From: Xylanibacter oryzae DSM 17970
GTDB taxonomy: Bacteria; Bacteroidota; Bacteroidia; Bacteroidales; Bacteroidaceae
Direction of reading: 5' to 3'
NCBI RefSeq assembly: GCF_000585355.1
Contig: NZ_KK073873.1
Location: 3,223,992 to 3,287,991 of the forward strand
DNA length: 64,000 nt
The translations under genes and the position numbers were made by a program. The first letter of the stretch is position 1; each line of letters opens with the position of its first letter. Under the pieces are notes generated by a model. It was not told where the DNA came from and made no database searches. It saw only the letters and a list, made by a program, of their open reading frames with translations. Shown in pieces: positions 54,483-63,761 of this stretch.

Positions 54483-55325
54483 TTACTTTATAAGTATCAC
54501 TTTTCCATATTCGATATATTGTAGATGTAAAGCCTCGCTCAGAAGCATAGCCATCGTATTGGGACTGTCATTCGCAAATGCTACTGTGAGCCTGCGATTC
54601 TGAGCTTCTTCTGATGCTTTTATTTCCTTGCCATCATTTATCGTATTTATTGCTTTTAGAATGTTACACAACTTTTCATCTTTGAACCGTATATTGCTAT
54701 TGTATTTTTTCATATCCTTGTTGTCTGTCAATTTGTATCTGTACAGTTCATTCTTCTCAAGTCGCACCATCTCGCCAGCCTTGACAAGTGCTATGCTACC
54801 ATTTTTCTTGTCGGTAACTTTCACCAATCCCCGATAAACGCCCAGTTCAAAAGCTCCGTTTCTATTGCATTTTACATTGAAGCATGTTCCCAGAACTTGT
54901 ATTATCATATCCTTTGTATTGATAATAAACGGATGGTATTTATGATGAGTGACATCAAAAAGAGCTTCTCCATCGAGTTCTACTTTACGCGCATTACTTG
55001 TAAAATGTGTTGGATATCTCAATGTTGAATTACCCGAAATATATACGGTAGAATTATCCTCAAGTGTCTTTACCAACGCTGTCCGACTGTCGCCGTTATA
55101 CTGAGATAAAAGTTTGTCGGCTCTGCCTGTCTTATTTGAAATCTGCCATGGTATCATGACCACCAACAGAACCACTGCAGCTACAGCTACTGCACTCCAA
55201 ACCACCATACTCACAGTTCGCGCTTTGTGTTTATGCTCCACTAGCAGCCCGTCCCGGTCAAGTCTGTCATACAACTTATTCCAAGCCGCTCCGGTCTTAT
55301 TTTGATATTTTTCTTTGTTCATCAT
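54483..55325 (-). CDS. FecR-family anti-sigma factor
   Basis: The 280-residue protein has a cytoplasmic N-terminal region of about 40 residues and one transmembrane helix (about 40-60, MVVWSAVAVAAVVLLVVMI). A periplasmic FecR domain follows (TLEDNSTVYISGNSTLRYP, VELDGEALFDVTHHKYHPFIINT), then a DUF4974-like C-terminal domain (RFKDEKLCNILKAIN...RRLTVAFAND). It should hold the co-encoded ECF sigma factor at the membrane until a periplasmic signal arrives. Three bases separate it from the sigma gene. Confidence 0.9.
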   Translation of the reverse strand: MMNKEKYQNKTGAAWNKLYDRLDRDGLLVEHKHKARTVSMVVWSAVAVAAVVLLVVMIPWQISNKTGRADKLLSQYNGDSRTALVKTLEDNSTVYISGNSTLRYPTHFTSNARKVELDGEALFDVTHHKYHPFIINTKDMIIQVLGTCFNVKCNRNGAFELGVYRGLVKVTDKKNGSIALVKAGEMVRLEKNELYRYKLTDNKDMKKYNSNIRFKDEKLCNILKAINTINDGKEIKASEEAQNRRLTVAFANDSPNTMAMLLSEALHLQYIEYGKVILIK

Positions 55326-55328
55326 TAT

Positions 55329-55880
55329 TTACGAATTAAAATATGTTTCTATTTCTGCTTTTAGAGTCTTAAGTGTCTTTGTGATGTCGGCTTCCACTGT
55401 TTTGACAGATATTTGTAGAGTCTCAGCTATCTCTTTGTATTTCTTACCCTCTGTACGCTGCATGACGAATATCTGCCTGCATCTATCGGGTAATTTAGCC
55501 AAAGTCTCTTTTACCAAACCTTCGAGTTCGCTTATTTCCATCTGCTGTTGAGGGTTGGGCGAACTGTCATCATCACTTTGATTGTTCTTTTCTGAAGCAT
55601 TATATCTGTTTACTACATTATGGTGCTCAGCATACTGTATTGATTGGTTTCGTACTGCATTATACAGATAGCCGCCAAGTGAATGTAGTACAGGCAAAGA
55701 ACTGCGATTCTTCCATATCACATAGAATAGTTCCTGCACTATTTCTTCGGCATCATTTTTGTCTTTCAGGATGCAGGAAGCATACATACAAAGAGGTGCG
55801 TAGTATTTGTCAAACACCTCTTTGAATGCCGCTATGTCGCTATTCTTTATTTTTGTGAGTAAGAGTATATCGCTCAGCAT
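55329..55880 (-). CDS. ECF RNA polymerase sigma factor (Bacteroidetes type)
   Basis: The 183-residue sigma-70-family factor has region 2 (DKYYAPLCMYASCILKDKNDAEEIVQELFYVIWKNR) and region 4 (LPDRCRQIFVMQRTEGKKYKEIAETLQISVKTVEADITKTLKTL) joined by a short linker, as in Bacteroides ECF sigma factors paired with FecR. It is predicted to direct transcription of a small regulon, probably including its own operon. It lies between the carboxypeptidase-regulatory-like gene and the FecR gene on the same strand. Confidence 0.93.
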   Translation of the reverse strand: MLSDILLLTKIKNSDIAAFKEVFDKYYAPLCMYASCILKDKNDAEEIVQELFYVIWKNRSSLPVLHSLGGYLYNAVRNQSIQYAEHHNVVNRYNASEKNNQSDDDSSPNPQQQMEISELEGLVKETLAKLPDRCRQIFVMQRTEGKKYKEIAETLQISVKTVEADITKTLKTLKAEIETYFNS

Positions 55881-55890
55881 AATGTAGTGG

Positions 55891-57156
55891 TCAGTTGTTC
55901 ATGTCTTTATGTTGTTTTTTCAACTTGGTTACAGCCTTGTCGAGTGATTCTGTCGGGGCCAGTATATTGTAGTTTCCCCAAAAATCTTCATCATAGAAAG
56001 CCTTAACTTTATCAGTGAACGAGTCGTCTTCTTTGAATGACTCTCTGTATGGTATTTTCTCAACATTATTGTCATCCTTGTCTGTTACCACCATTTCGGA
56101 TACTACACCGTAGCTGGTATGGAATAGTCTTTTCTTCCAGTTGCATTTGAATTTGACCTCATTGCGCATGTAACTGAGACACATCTTACCATTACGCTCC
56201 TCGTAATTGATAAGGAAAGTAAGTTCTTGTGGCTTGAATACGAGTCCGAAAGGTTTTTTCTTCAGAATGGTTTGAGTAACCTTATTCTTATCACTCATAT
56301 CAAGTGACAACTCAGCTCTGGTTACTGCTAGACTCTCCTTGTCGATATACAATTTACCTTCAAACAATGCATATTCAAGATTAACCATAGGCTTGAATGA
56401 TATTACATATTGTATACGATGATCTATATATACAGGTTTCTCCATCATAAAACTATAGTAGTTGAGTGTGCTCTCGTCAAGAAATCCATCAGGATTTTTA
56501 ACCACATCCATATATGCTGACATATTAGGGCCGCCGATTAGTCTCACTGCAAGGGTATCGCTGGCTTTTTCGCTGAGCAGTTTGCGACCTTTTATAACCT
56601 GCACACGGTCGCTGTTGGCATTGCGTACATTATATCCTGTCTTAAACATGTGTACTACAGCCTCAGATATATTGATATAATGATTGCCTTTACGAGCTGT
56701 CTCCCTGTAAAATCCAGTCAGAAGTGTTGGTGTAGTTCCATAATTTTTGTCAATGTTGCGGATGGCCTGTGCTACAATATTACGTGATACAGAAGCTTCA
56801 ACTACAACTTCGTCTAGAAGATTCTGCTTTGGTTTGAGCCATATTACAGCATTGTCGATGTTTTCTTCACCTATATTCATCCAACTGTTTGAATATCCTA
56901 TTAGCGAAACTACGATGGCGTTGGCCTTTGTAGATTTCTTAATTTTAAGAGTGAATTCTCCGTCCTCATTTGTAACAGTACCTATATTAGTACCGTTGAC
57001 AGATACATTGGCAAATTCCACAGCCTTCTTGTTAGACTGACTTTTTACTATTCCACTTACTGTAAAATAGTCATCCGTCTGAGCGCTTGATGTAAGCGTA
57101 CCTGCTATCATTGTGAAAAGCAGAATACCGATTGCTCTACTGATAAATGTTTTCAT
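55891..57156 (-). CDS. Carboxypeptidase-regulatory-like envelope protein
   Basis: The 421-residue secreted protein has a signal peptide (cleavage near SSAQ) and a CarboxypepD_reg-like domain (about 30-110, VSGIVKSQSNKKAVEFANVSVNGTNIGTVTNEDGEF). A region of about 300 residues is shared with the 509-residue protein: FYRE and DEDFWGNYNIL here correspond to FYRE and DADFWENMNVI there. It heads the operon with the sigma and FecR genes. There is no STN domain and no barrel. A regulatory target or ligand-binding partner role is possible. Confidence 0.8.
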   Translation of the reverse strand: MKTFISRAIGILLFTMIAGTLTSSAQTDDYFTVSGIVKSQSNKKAVEFANVSVNGTNIGTVTNEDGEFTLKIKKSTKANAIVVSLIGYSNSWMNIGEENIDNAVIWLKPKQNLLDEVVVEASVSRNIVAQAIRNIDKNYGTTPTLLTGFYRETARKGNHYINISEAVVHMFKTGYNVRNANSDRVQVIKGRKLLSEKASDTLAVRLIGGPNMSAYMDVVKNPDGFLDESTLNYYSFMMEKPVYIDHRIQYVISFKPMVNLEYALFEGKLYIDKESLAVTRAELSLDMSDKNKVTQTILKKKPFGLVFKPQELTFLINYEERNGKMCLSYMRNEVKFKCNWKKRLFHTSYGVVSEMVVTDKDDNNVEKIPYRESFKEDDSFTDKVKAFYDEDFWGNYNILAPTESLDKAVTKLKKQHKDMNN

Positions 57157-57403
57157 GACCTTAACTTTTTTGGTTTAACTTTGTTTTTCCTCTCTATTGA
57201 TAAGATAGGTCAGATAGCAAATACCCTACGAAAAAGTGAGATTATTTTCGGTTTTATAAAGTATATGGCAAATATATTACAAAAATCCATTCGGTCGTAC
57301 TATTATTAACATCTATTAATTAGCATATCTGCGTACAGCAAAAAACGTACGTGCAAAATTTGCGTATACAATATTATTATCCGGCTTTCTTAAAATAATT
57401 TGC

Positions 57404-57411
57404 TATATTTG
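57404..57411 (+). promoter_or_regulatory. Promoter -7 box of the lipoprotein hydrolase gene
   Basis: TATATTTG lies 27 bases before the ATG at 57439. Confidence 0.6.
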
Positions 57412-57438
57412 CAGACTTTAATAAGATAATCAAAGAAT

Positions 57439-58365
57439 ATGAAGATAAAGCATTTATTAATTGTCCTGATATCGGTAGTGATGTTGACATCTTGTGCTAC
57501 CGGGAAAGCTACTCTTTCGAAAAAGATCAATGTGCAAATGTCAGAGACTACAGTTTTAGAAAATGATGTTGCGTATAAGATGGTTGCAGATACTGCAATC
57601 AGACTTGACATATATACTAATCGTGATGACAGCGCACGACTGAAACCGGTGGTGGTCTTCATACATGGTGGCAGTTGGATACATGGTAATAAAAATGAGA
57701 TAAGAAATTCGTATCGTATGGCACTATGCAATGCTTTGATAAATGAACATTGCGCTGTCGTGTCTATAAATTATCGATTGGCTGACGGTGTAAACAGTAC
57801 TTTTGATGAAGAACTGGCCGACTGCCGTGATGCAGTGAAATGGGTGAGACGCAATGCTGCAAAATATAACTTCGACGGTAATAAAATAGGATTATGGGGC
57901 ACTTCGGCAGGCGCACATTTGTCTATGGTGGTTGGATATCAGCCTACCGACTCCACCCGTATACGGTTTGTTATGGATAATTTCGGCCCTGCTAATCTAA
58001 ACAGTCTCTTTATGACAGATCTAACACCTCTTGGGTTAGGTATAGCCCGAATTGCTTTGCCCGGATTATATAATGAGCGACAGCTGATGATGAAAATTTT
58101 TCATGATGACTATTGTACACGCTACTCTCCTGTAAATATGGCCGGATGGTATGCAGTACCGACATTAATTCAGCATGGAGATAAGGATAAACTTGTACCG
58201 ATTGGTGAATCATATGAGTTGAAGAAAGTGCTTCAACGAATGGGCATACCTTATGATATGTATGTATTAAGAGGCGCAGTACATGCTTTTCCAGGCTTAA
58301 CTCAAAAACAGATTGACGACATCGTAGAACAGTCGATGAATTTTGTAAAGGAACATTTCAAGTAG
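57439..58365 (+). CDS. Alpha/beta-hydrolase lipoprotein (esterase-like)
   Basis: The 308-residue lipoprotein has a signal with lipobox LTSC (Cys19). The alpha/beta-hydrolase domain has the oxyanion HGGSW motif, the nucleophile elbow GTSAG, the acid in HGDKDKLVP and the catalytic His in GAVHAFPG. This is the BD-FAE/carboxylesterase branch, often active on acylated sugars or feruloyl/acetyl esters. It has its own promoter and is not linked to a polysaccharide locus. Substrate not assignable. Confidence 0.87.
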   Translation: MKIKHLLIVLISVVMLTSCATGKATLSKKINVQMSETTVLENDVAYKMVADTAIRLDIYTNRDDSARLKPVVVFIHGGSWIHGNKNEIRNSYRMALCNALINEHCAVVSINYRLADGVNSTFDEELADCRDAVKWVRRNAAKYNFDGNKIGLWGTSAGAHLSMVVGYQPTDSTRIRFVMDNFGPANLNSLFMTDLTPLGLGIARIALPGLYNERQLMMKIFHDDYCTRYSPVNMAGWYAVPTLIQHGDKDKLVPIGESYELKKVLQRMGIPYDMYVLRGAVHAFPGLTQKQIDDIVEQSMNFVKEHFK

Positions 58366-58496
58366 TAGTAAGTTACTCTTTAATGGAAACTTCTATTGAG
58401 CTATTTATGAAAAAGTTATCCGTTTTGGGAAACTTTTATTAGAAAATTAAAGATAAAATATACCAGAAATGATTATGCGTTTCCATAAAAAGATTG

Positions 58497-58504
58497 TATA
58501 TTTG
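58497..58504 (+). promoter_or_regulatory. Promoter -7 box of the ribonucleotide reductase gene
   Basis: TATATTTG lies 28 bases before the ATG at 58533. The 166-base gap after the hydrolase gene shows no cobalamin-riboswitch-like box. Confidence 0.6.
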
Positions 58505-58532
58505 CATCCACAATTCTAATATAGTAAGCATA

Positions 58533-61097
58533 ATGGAAAATTTAAAGACATACAAGTTTGATGAGGCTTTCGAGGCTTCATTAGATTATTTTGGCGGTGA
58601 TGAACTTGCTGCCCGGGTGTGGGTAAACAAGTATGCCATGAAAGACGGTTTGGGCAATATCTACGAGAAGAGTCCTGTAGATATGCACTGGCGTATAGCT
58701 AATGAGATAGCTCGTATAGAGAAAAAATACAAGAATCCTTTGTCAGCACAGGATGTCTTTGATCTGCTAGATCATTTCCGCTATATTGTTCCGGCAGGAA
58801 GTCCGATGACTGGTATAGGTAATAATCATCAGGTGGCTTCATTGTCTAACTGCTTTGTTATCGGTCTTGATGGTGATGCAGATTCTTATGGTGCTATTCT
58901 GCGTATTGACGAAGAACAGGTACAGTTGATGAAAAGACGTGGAGGTGTAGGTCATGATTTGTCTCACATACGTCCAAAAGGTTCACCTGTAAATAATTCG
59001 GCTCTTACGTCTACAGGTCTTGTTCCGTTTATGGAGAGATACAGCAATAGTACCCGTGAGGTAGCCCAGGATGGCAGACGTGGCGCATTGATGTTGTCGG
59101 TTAGCATAAAGCACCCTGACAGTGAGGCTTTTATTGACGCAAAGATGACCGAAGGCAAGGTTACAGGAGCGAATGTGTCTGTAAAACTTGATGACGAATT
59201 TATGCGCGATGCAGTAGAAGACAAACCTTATATACAGCAATTCCCTACGAATGGCAAGAATCCGCTTATTAAGAAAAGTATATCAGCTAAGACATTATGG
59301 CAGAAAATTGTGCATAACGCATGGAAGAGCGCAGAGCCTGGTGTCCTGTTTTGGGATACAATTATTCGTGAGAGCCTGCCTGACTGTTATGCTGATCTTG
59401 GTTTCCGCACAGTAAGTACAAACCCTTGTGGTGAAATTCCTCTATGTCCTTATGACTCTTGCAGACTGCTGTCAATCAATCTATATTCGTATGTAGTTAA
59501 TCCATTTACAAAAGATGCTTATTTCGATTATGAGCTGTTTAAAAAACATGTAGCTTTGGCTCAGCGCATGATGGATGACATCGTCGACTTAGAACTGGAG
59601 AAGATCGAACAGATAAAAAATAAGATTAAACATGATCCTCAAAGTGAAGAGGTGAAAGGCACAGAATATCATCTGTGGGAGAAAATATATAACAAGAGCG
59701 GTATGGGACGCCGTACCGGTGTTGGTATCACAGCAGAAGGTGATATGATTGCTGCTATGGGCTTATGTTATGGTACCGATAAGGCTACAGACTTCTCTGT
59801 CAACGTTCATAAGACTCTGGCTTTGTCTGCTTACGGTTCTAGTGTGCAGATGGCAAAGGAGCGCGGGGCATTCGAAATATATGATGCAAAGAGAGAAGAG
59901 AATAATCCTTTTGTAAAGCGCATCAAAGAAGCAGATCCAAAACTTTATGAAGACATGACTAAATACGGTCGTCGTAATATTGCCTGTCTTACTATAGCAC
60001 CTACAGGTACTACAAGTTTGATGACACAGACAACAAGTGGTATAGAGCCAGTTTTCATGCCTGTATATAAGCGTCGCCGAAAGGTTAATCCAAATGATAC
60101 GGATGTTCATGTTGACTTTATTGATGAAGTTGGCGACTCTTATGAGGAATATATCGTTTATCACCGTAAGTTCCTTACATGGATGACTATAAATGGTTAT
60201 GATACTAATAAGAAATATACGCAGGAGGAAATAGACGACCTCGTTGCCAAGTCTCCTTATTTCAAAGCTACCGCTAATGACGTAGACTGGCTTATGAAAG
60301 TCCGTATGCAAGGTGCTATACAGAAATGGGTGGATCACTCTATCAGTGTTACTATAAATCTTCCGAATAATGTAGATGAGGCTCTTGTTAACCGTCTTTA
60401 TGTTGAGGCATGGAAATCCGGTTGTAAGGGTTGTACAGTATATCGTGATGGTTCACGTTCAGGTGTTATGGTTTCTGTAGACAAGAAAAAAGAGGAAAAG
60501 AAGGCCGTAACTATTAATCCTGATTCAATGCCTTGTAAACCGCCACAGGTAACAGAAGTTCGTCCTCAGGAGTTGGATTGCGACGTAGTTCGTTTCCAGA
60601 ATAATAAGGAAAAGTGGGTAGCTTTTGTAGGATTGCTTAATGGTTATCCTTATGAGATATTTACTGGTCTGCAGGATGATGATGAAGGCATTGTGCTGCC
60701 TAAGACTACAACAAAGGGCCGCATAATTAAAAGAACCAATGAGGATGGCTCTCATCGTTATGACTTCCAGTTTGAGAACAAACGTGGATATAAGACAACG
60801 GTAGAGGGACTTAGCGAGAAATTCAATCCTGAATATTGGAATTATGCAAAATTGATATCCGGGGTGTTACGTTATCGTATGCCTATTGATCATGTTATCA
60901 AGTTGGTGGGTTCATTACAATTGGCTTCTGAGAGCATCAATACATGGAAGAACGGTGTTGAGCGTGCTTTGAAAAAATATGTGATAGACGGAACCGAAGC
61001 TGAAGGACAGAAGTGTCCCGTATGCGGACATGAGAGTCTGGTATATCAAGAGGGATGTCTTATCTGCAAGAATTGCGGAGCATCGCGTTGCGGATAA
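58533..61097 (+). CDS. nrdJ: Adenosylcobalamin-dependent ribonucleotide reductase (class II)
   Basis: The 854-residue enzyme reduces ribonucleotides to deoxyribonucleotides with a B12-derived radical. Features are LSNCFVIGL (first active-site Cys), a NPCGEIPLCPYDSCRLLSINL segment with the radical Cys, a VEAWKSGCKGCTVYRDGSRSG block and a C-terminal zinc-ribbon-like CPVCGHESLVYQEGC / CKNCGASRCG cluster. No small subunit is needed and none is present. Its length and motif order fit the vitamin B12-dependent family. The start is placed at MENLKTYKF, after the -7 box. Confidence 0.93.
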   Translation: MENLKTYKFDEAFEASLDYFGGDELAARVWVNKYAMKDGLGNIYEKSPVDMHWRIANEIARIEKKYKNPLSAQDVFDLLDHFRYIVPAGSPMTGIGNNHQVASLSNCFVIGLDGDADSYGAILRIDEEQVQLMKRRGGVGHDLSHIRPKGSPVNNSALTSTGLVPFMERYSNSTREVAQDGRRGALMLSVSIKHPDSEAFIDAKMTEGKVTGANVSVKLDDEFMRDAVEDKPYIQQFPTNGKNPLIKKSISAKTLWQKIVHNAWKSAEPGVLFWDTIIRESLPDCYADLGFRTVSTNPCGEIPLCPYDSCRLLSINLYSYVVNPFTKDAYFDYELFKKHVALAQRMMDDIVDLELEKIEQIKNKIKHDPQSEEVKGTEYHLWEKIYNKSGMGRRTGVGITAEGDMIAAMGLCYGTDKATDFSVNVHKTLALSAYGSSVQMAKERGAFEIYDAKREENNPFVKRIKEADPKLYEDMTKYGRRNIACLTIAPTGTTSLMTQTTSGIEPVFMPVYKRRRKVNPNDTDVHVDFIDEVGDSYEEYIVYHRKFLTWMTINGYDTNKKYTQEEIDDLVAKSPYFKATANDVDWLMKVRMQGAIQKWVDHSISVTINLPNNVDEALVNRLYVEAWKSGCKGCTVYRDGSRSGVMVSVDKKKEEKKAVTINPDSMPCKPPQVTEVRPQELDCDVVRFQNNKEKWVAFVGLLNGYPYEIFTGLQDDDEGIVLPKTTTKGRIIKRTNEDGSHRYDFQFENKRGYKTTVEGLSEKFNPEYWNYAKLISGVLRYRMPIDHVIKLVGSLQLASESINTWKNGVERALKKYVIDGTEAEGQKCPVCGHESLVYQEGCLICKNCGASRCG

Positions 61098-61112
61098 TCT
61101 GACAGTGTGATT

Positions 61113-61493
61113 ATGAAGGTGGAATCATCTTATATATACATCAAGAATCTTCGTCTGCATTCGTTTCATGGCGTTTTGCCTCAAGAGCGACTAACAGGCA
61201 ATGACTATATATTGAATCTACGGGTGAAATATCCCGTAGGTTCTGCTTTGATTTCAGATAGGGTGGAGGATACTCTTAATTATGCCACTATGTGTGATAT
61301 GATAACAGTAGAGATGGAAAAACCTTCTGCCCTTATAGAAAATGCAGCCTACAGGATATGTAAAAGACTGTTTAAGGATATGCCAAAAATAGAATCCGTC
61401 GATATTTCTATTACTAAAATTAATCCTCCGATGGAGGCAGATTGTGATGGTGCAGGCATAGAATTACACTTAATAAATGATAAAACTATTTGA
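61113..61493 (+). CDS. folB: Dihydroneopterin aldolase
   Basis: The 126-residue protein has the folate-pathway aldolase pattern: IYIKNLRLHSFHGVLPQER, then DTLNYATMCDMI, IENAAYRICKRLF and ISITKINPPMEADCDG. It makes 6-hydroxymethyl-dihydropterin. It is slightly longer than the usual 115-125 residues. It follows nrdJ at 15 bases and is probably co-transcribed. A GTG six bases earlier is an alternative start. Confidence 0.92.
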   Translation: MKVESSYIYIKNLRLHSFHGVLPQERLTGNDYILNLRVKYPVGSALISDRVEDTLNYATMCDMITVEMEKPSALIENAAYRICKRLFKDMPKIESVDISITKINPPMEADCDGAGIELHLINDKTI

Positions 61494-61521
61494 AAGGTCT
61501 AAGTTTACAACTTATTTTTAT

Positions 61522-61529
61522 TAACTTTG
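61522..61529 (+). promoter_or_regulatory. Promoter -7 box of the amidase gene
   Basis: TAACTTTG lies 49 bases before the ATG at 61579. Confidence 0.5.
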
Positions 61530-61578
61530 CACTTTAGTAGTTCCCTTATAGATGGTAATGATTGATTGTTGATAAGTT

Positions 61579-62850
61579 ATGTTAAGAAAGATAATATATT
61601 TATTTACTATTCTTATATTTTCTGCTTCTTTATCTTTTGGAGCGGATCATCGTTTTACACTTGTTATTGATGCTGGGCACGGAGGTCATGATGCCGGTGC
61701 GCTTGGCGCTTTTTCAAAAGAGAAAAATATAAATCTTAATGTAGCTTTGGCTTTCGGCAGATTTGTGGAGAGAAATTGTCCCGATGTACGTGTCGTATAT
61801 ACACGAAAGACGGATGTCTTCATTCCGCTTGATGACCGTGCTGATATAGCTAACCGAAATAAGGCAGACCTTTTTGTCTCGATTCATACTAATGCATTGC
61901 CGGATGGAAGGATAGCACGTGGGCTTGAAACGTATACTCTCGGTATGGCACGTGCACAGGCTAATCTTGATGTGGCAAAACGTGAGAACTCTGTAATCTT
62001 GGTGGAGAAGGATTATAAGCTGCATTATAAGGGGTTTGACCCAAACTCTTCAGAGAGTTATATAATGTTTGAATTCATGCAAGATAAGTATATGGAGAAA
62101 AGTGTAGAACTGGCAAAGATGGTCCAGAGAAACGTATGTAGCTGCGCCAACCGACCAGACAAAGGCGTGCATCAGGCCGGTTTCCTTGTACTTCGAAAAA
62201 CTTCTATGCCAAGTTGCCTTATAGAACTAGGTTTTATTACTACACCAGATGAGGAACAGATGCTTAATTCAGAAAGCGGTATCGAAAATCTTGCTAAAGG
62301 AATATATAATGCTTTTGTGAGTTATAAAAAAAAATTCGATTCGGCAATATCCGTCCCATACAAAACCTATCAACCGGACGAAATAAACATACCGACAATA
62401 GTACCAGACAACGAAATAAGTCAACCAATACAAGCAAAAAGAGAACCGATGCCTGTAAACAAACCGGAAGTGGAAAAACAGGACTCGGACAGCAAAACGG
62501 AAATGCCGGACGTAAACAACGTGACTGTCACACAATCAGTAACTTCAAAAAGTGCTAATGAGGAGAATGAAGACTCTGATACACTTTCGTTTAGAATTCA
62601 GGTGCTTGCAAGTAGCAGAATGTTAAGGCCGGGCAGTCAGCAGTTTAACTCTATGACAGGCCTTGACTATTATCAGGAGGATGGAATGTTCAAATATACT
62701 TATGGATCTTCGTCTAACTATAATGAGATATATCGTTTGAGAAAAACTATCATTGATAAGTTTCCAGAGGCATTCATAGTAGCTTTCAAGGGAACGAAAA
62801 AGATAAATATCAATGAGGCAATACAAGAATATAAGTCAAATAGGAAATAA
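61579..62850 (+). CDS. N-acetylmuramoyl-L-alanine amidase with C-terminal SPOR-like domain
   Basis: The 423-residue secreted enzyme has a signal peptide (cleavage near SFG) and an Amidase_3 domain (about 24-230) with zinc ligands in DAGHGGHDAGALG (His34) and SIHTNA, and the catalytic Glu in LIELGFIT. A Pro/Glu-rich linker (about 240-335) leads to a SPOR-like peptidoglycan-binding domain (FRIQVLASS...DKFPEAFIVAFK). It splits peptidoglycan septa or releases daughter cells. It lies eight bases before the MCE gene. Confidence 0.9.
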   Translation: MLRKIIYLFTILIFSASLSFGADHRFTLVIDAGHGGHDAGALGAFSKEKNINLNVALAFGRFVERNCPDVRVVYTRKTDVFIPLDDRADIANRNKADLFVSIHTNALPDGRIARGLETYTLGMARAQANLDVAKRENSVILVEKDYKLHYKGFDPNSSESYIMFEFMQDKYMEKSVELAKMVQRNVCSCANRPDKGVHQAGFLVLRKTSMPSCLIELGFITTPDEEQMLNSESGIENLAKGIYNAFVSYKKKFDSAISVPYKTYQPDEINIPTIVPDNEISQPIQAKREPMPVNKPEVEKQDSDSKTEMPDVNNVTVTQSVTSKSANEENEDSDTLSFRIQVLASSRMLRPGSQQFNSMTGLDYYQEDGMFKYTYGSSSNYNEIYRLRKTIIDKFPEAFIVAFKGTKKININEAIQEYKSNRK

Positions 62851-62858
62851 TATAGATT

Positions 62859-63761
62859 ATGAAATACTTCAGTAAAGAGGTCCGCATAGGACTCGTCGCA
62901 ATAGCAGGAATAGTAGTACTTTTCTTTGGGTTGAAATATCTAAAGGGACTTAATCTATTCTCTACAGGCAATAAATATTATATAGAATTCACTGATATCA
63001 GTGGATTGACTGTGTCAAGTCCTGTATATGCTGACGGTTACAAGGTCGGTGTCGTAAAAAAGATAGAATATGATTATGACCATCGTGGGGATATAAATAC
63101 AGAGGTTGAAATTGATCAAAATCTGCGCATACCAAAGGGTAGTAGTGCTGAGATAGTAAGTGATGTGCTTGGTAATGTGAAGATCAATATGTTGTTTTCT
63201 AACAATCCTCGTGAGCGTATACTCCCTGGTGAAAGAATACAGGGCGGTATTAATTCAGGAACACTCGGCAAAGTGGCCGATATGGTACCTGCAATCGAGA
63301 AGATGCTACCTAAGTTGGATTCGATCCTTACTAGCGTTAACACTCTGCTTGCTGATCCTGCTTTAGCTGCATCTCTGCACAACGTTAAAACCATTACTTC
63401 TAATCTTACGGTTTCAACCCGTGAACTGAATGTACTAATGGCACAATTAAATAGAGATGTGCCTGGTATGGTTACTCGTGCTAATGGTGTGCTTGATAAT
63501 ACTAATAAGTTGACTCGTAAACTGAGCGATGTGGATGTAGAGGGTACGATGAACAGCGTGAATGCAACATTAAACAATGTTAGAGAGCTTTCTGAAAGGT
63601 TGAATAGTAATGAAGGTACTTTGGGACTGCTTATGAGAGATCCTTCGTTGTATAACAATCTTAATAGCACTATGCGTGATGCTGATTCGCTGATGATAAA
63701 TCTGAAGCAACATCCTAAAAGATATGTGCATTTCTCTGTGTTCGGAAAAAAAGATAAATGA
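62859..63761 (+). CDS. MCE/MlaD-family lipid-transport protein
   Basis: The 300-residue protein has an N-terminal membrane anchor (IGLVAIAGIVVLFFGLKYL) and one MCE domain (about 40-115, YYIEFTDISGLTVSSPVYADGYKVGVV), then a long helical, Asn-rich segment (about 140-280). MlaD-like proteins form rings in the periplasm that move phospholipids between membranes with an ABC transporter. No Mla permease or ATPase is adjacent here. It follows the amidase closely and is probably in its operon. Confidence 0.88.
   Translation: MKYFSKEVRIGLVAIAGIVVLFFGLKYLKGLNLFSTGNKYYIEFTDISGLTVSSPVYADGYKVGVVKKIEYDYDHRGDINTEVEIDQNLRIPKGSSAEIVSDVLGNVKINMLFSNNPRERILPGERIQGGINSGTLGKVADMVPAIEKMLPKLDSILTSVNTLLADPALAASLHNVKTITSNLTVSTRELNVLMAQLNRDVPGMVTRANGVLDNTNKLTRKLSDVDVEGTMNSVNATLNNVRELSERLNSNEGTLGLLMRDPSLYNNLNSTMRDADSLMINLKQHPKRYVHFSVFGKKDK

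Noticed and set aside
58366..58532. Cobalamin riboswitch upstream of the B12-dependent reductase
   Set aside because: I saw no conserved B12-box-like segment, and the leader after the -7 box is only about 20 bases.
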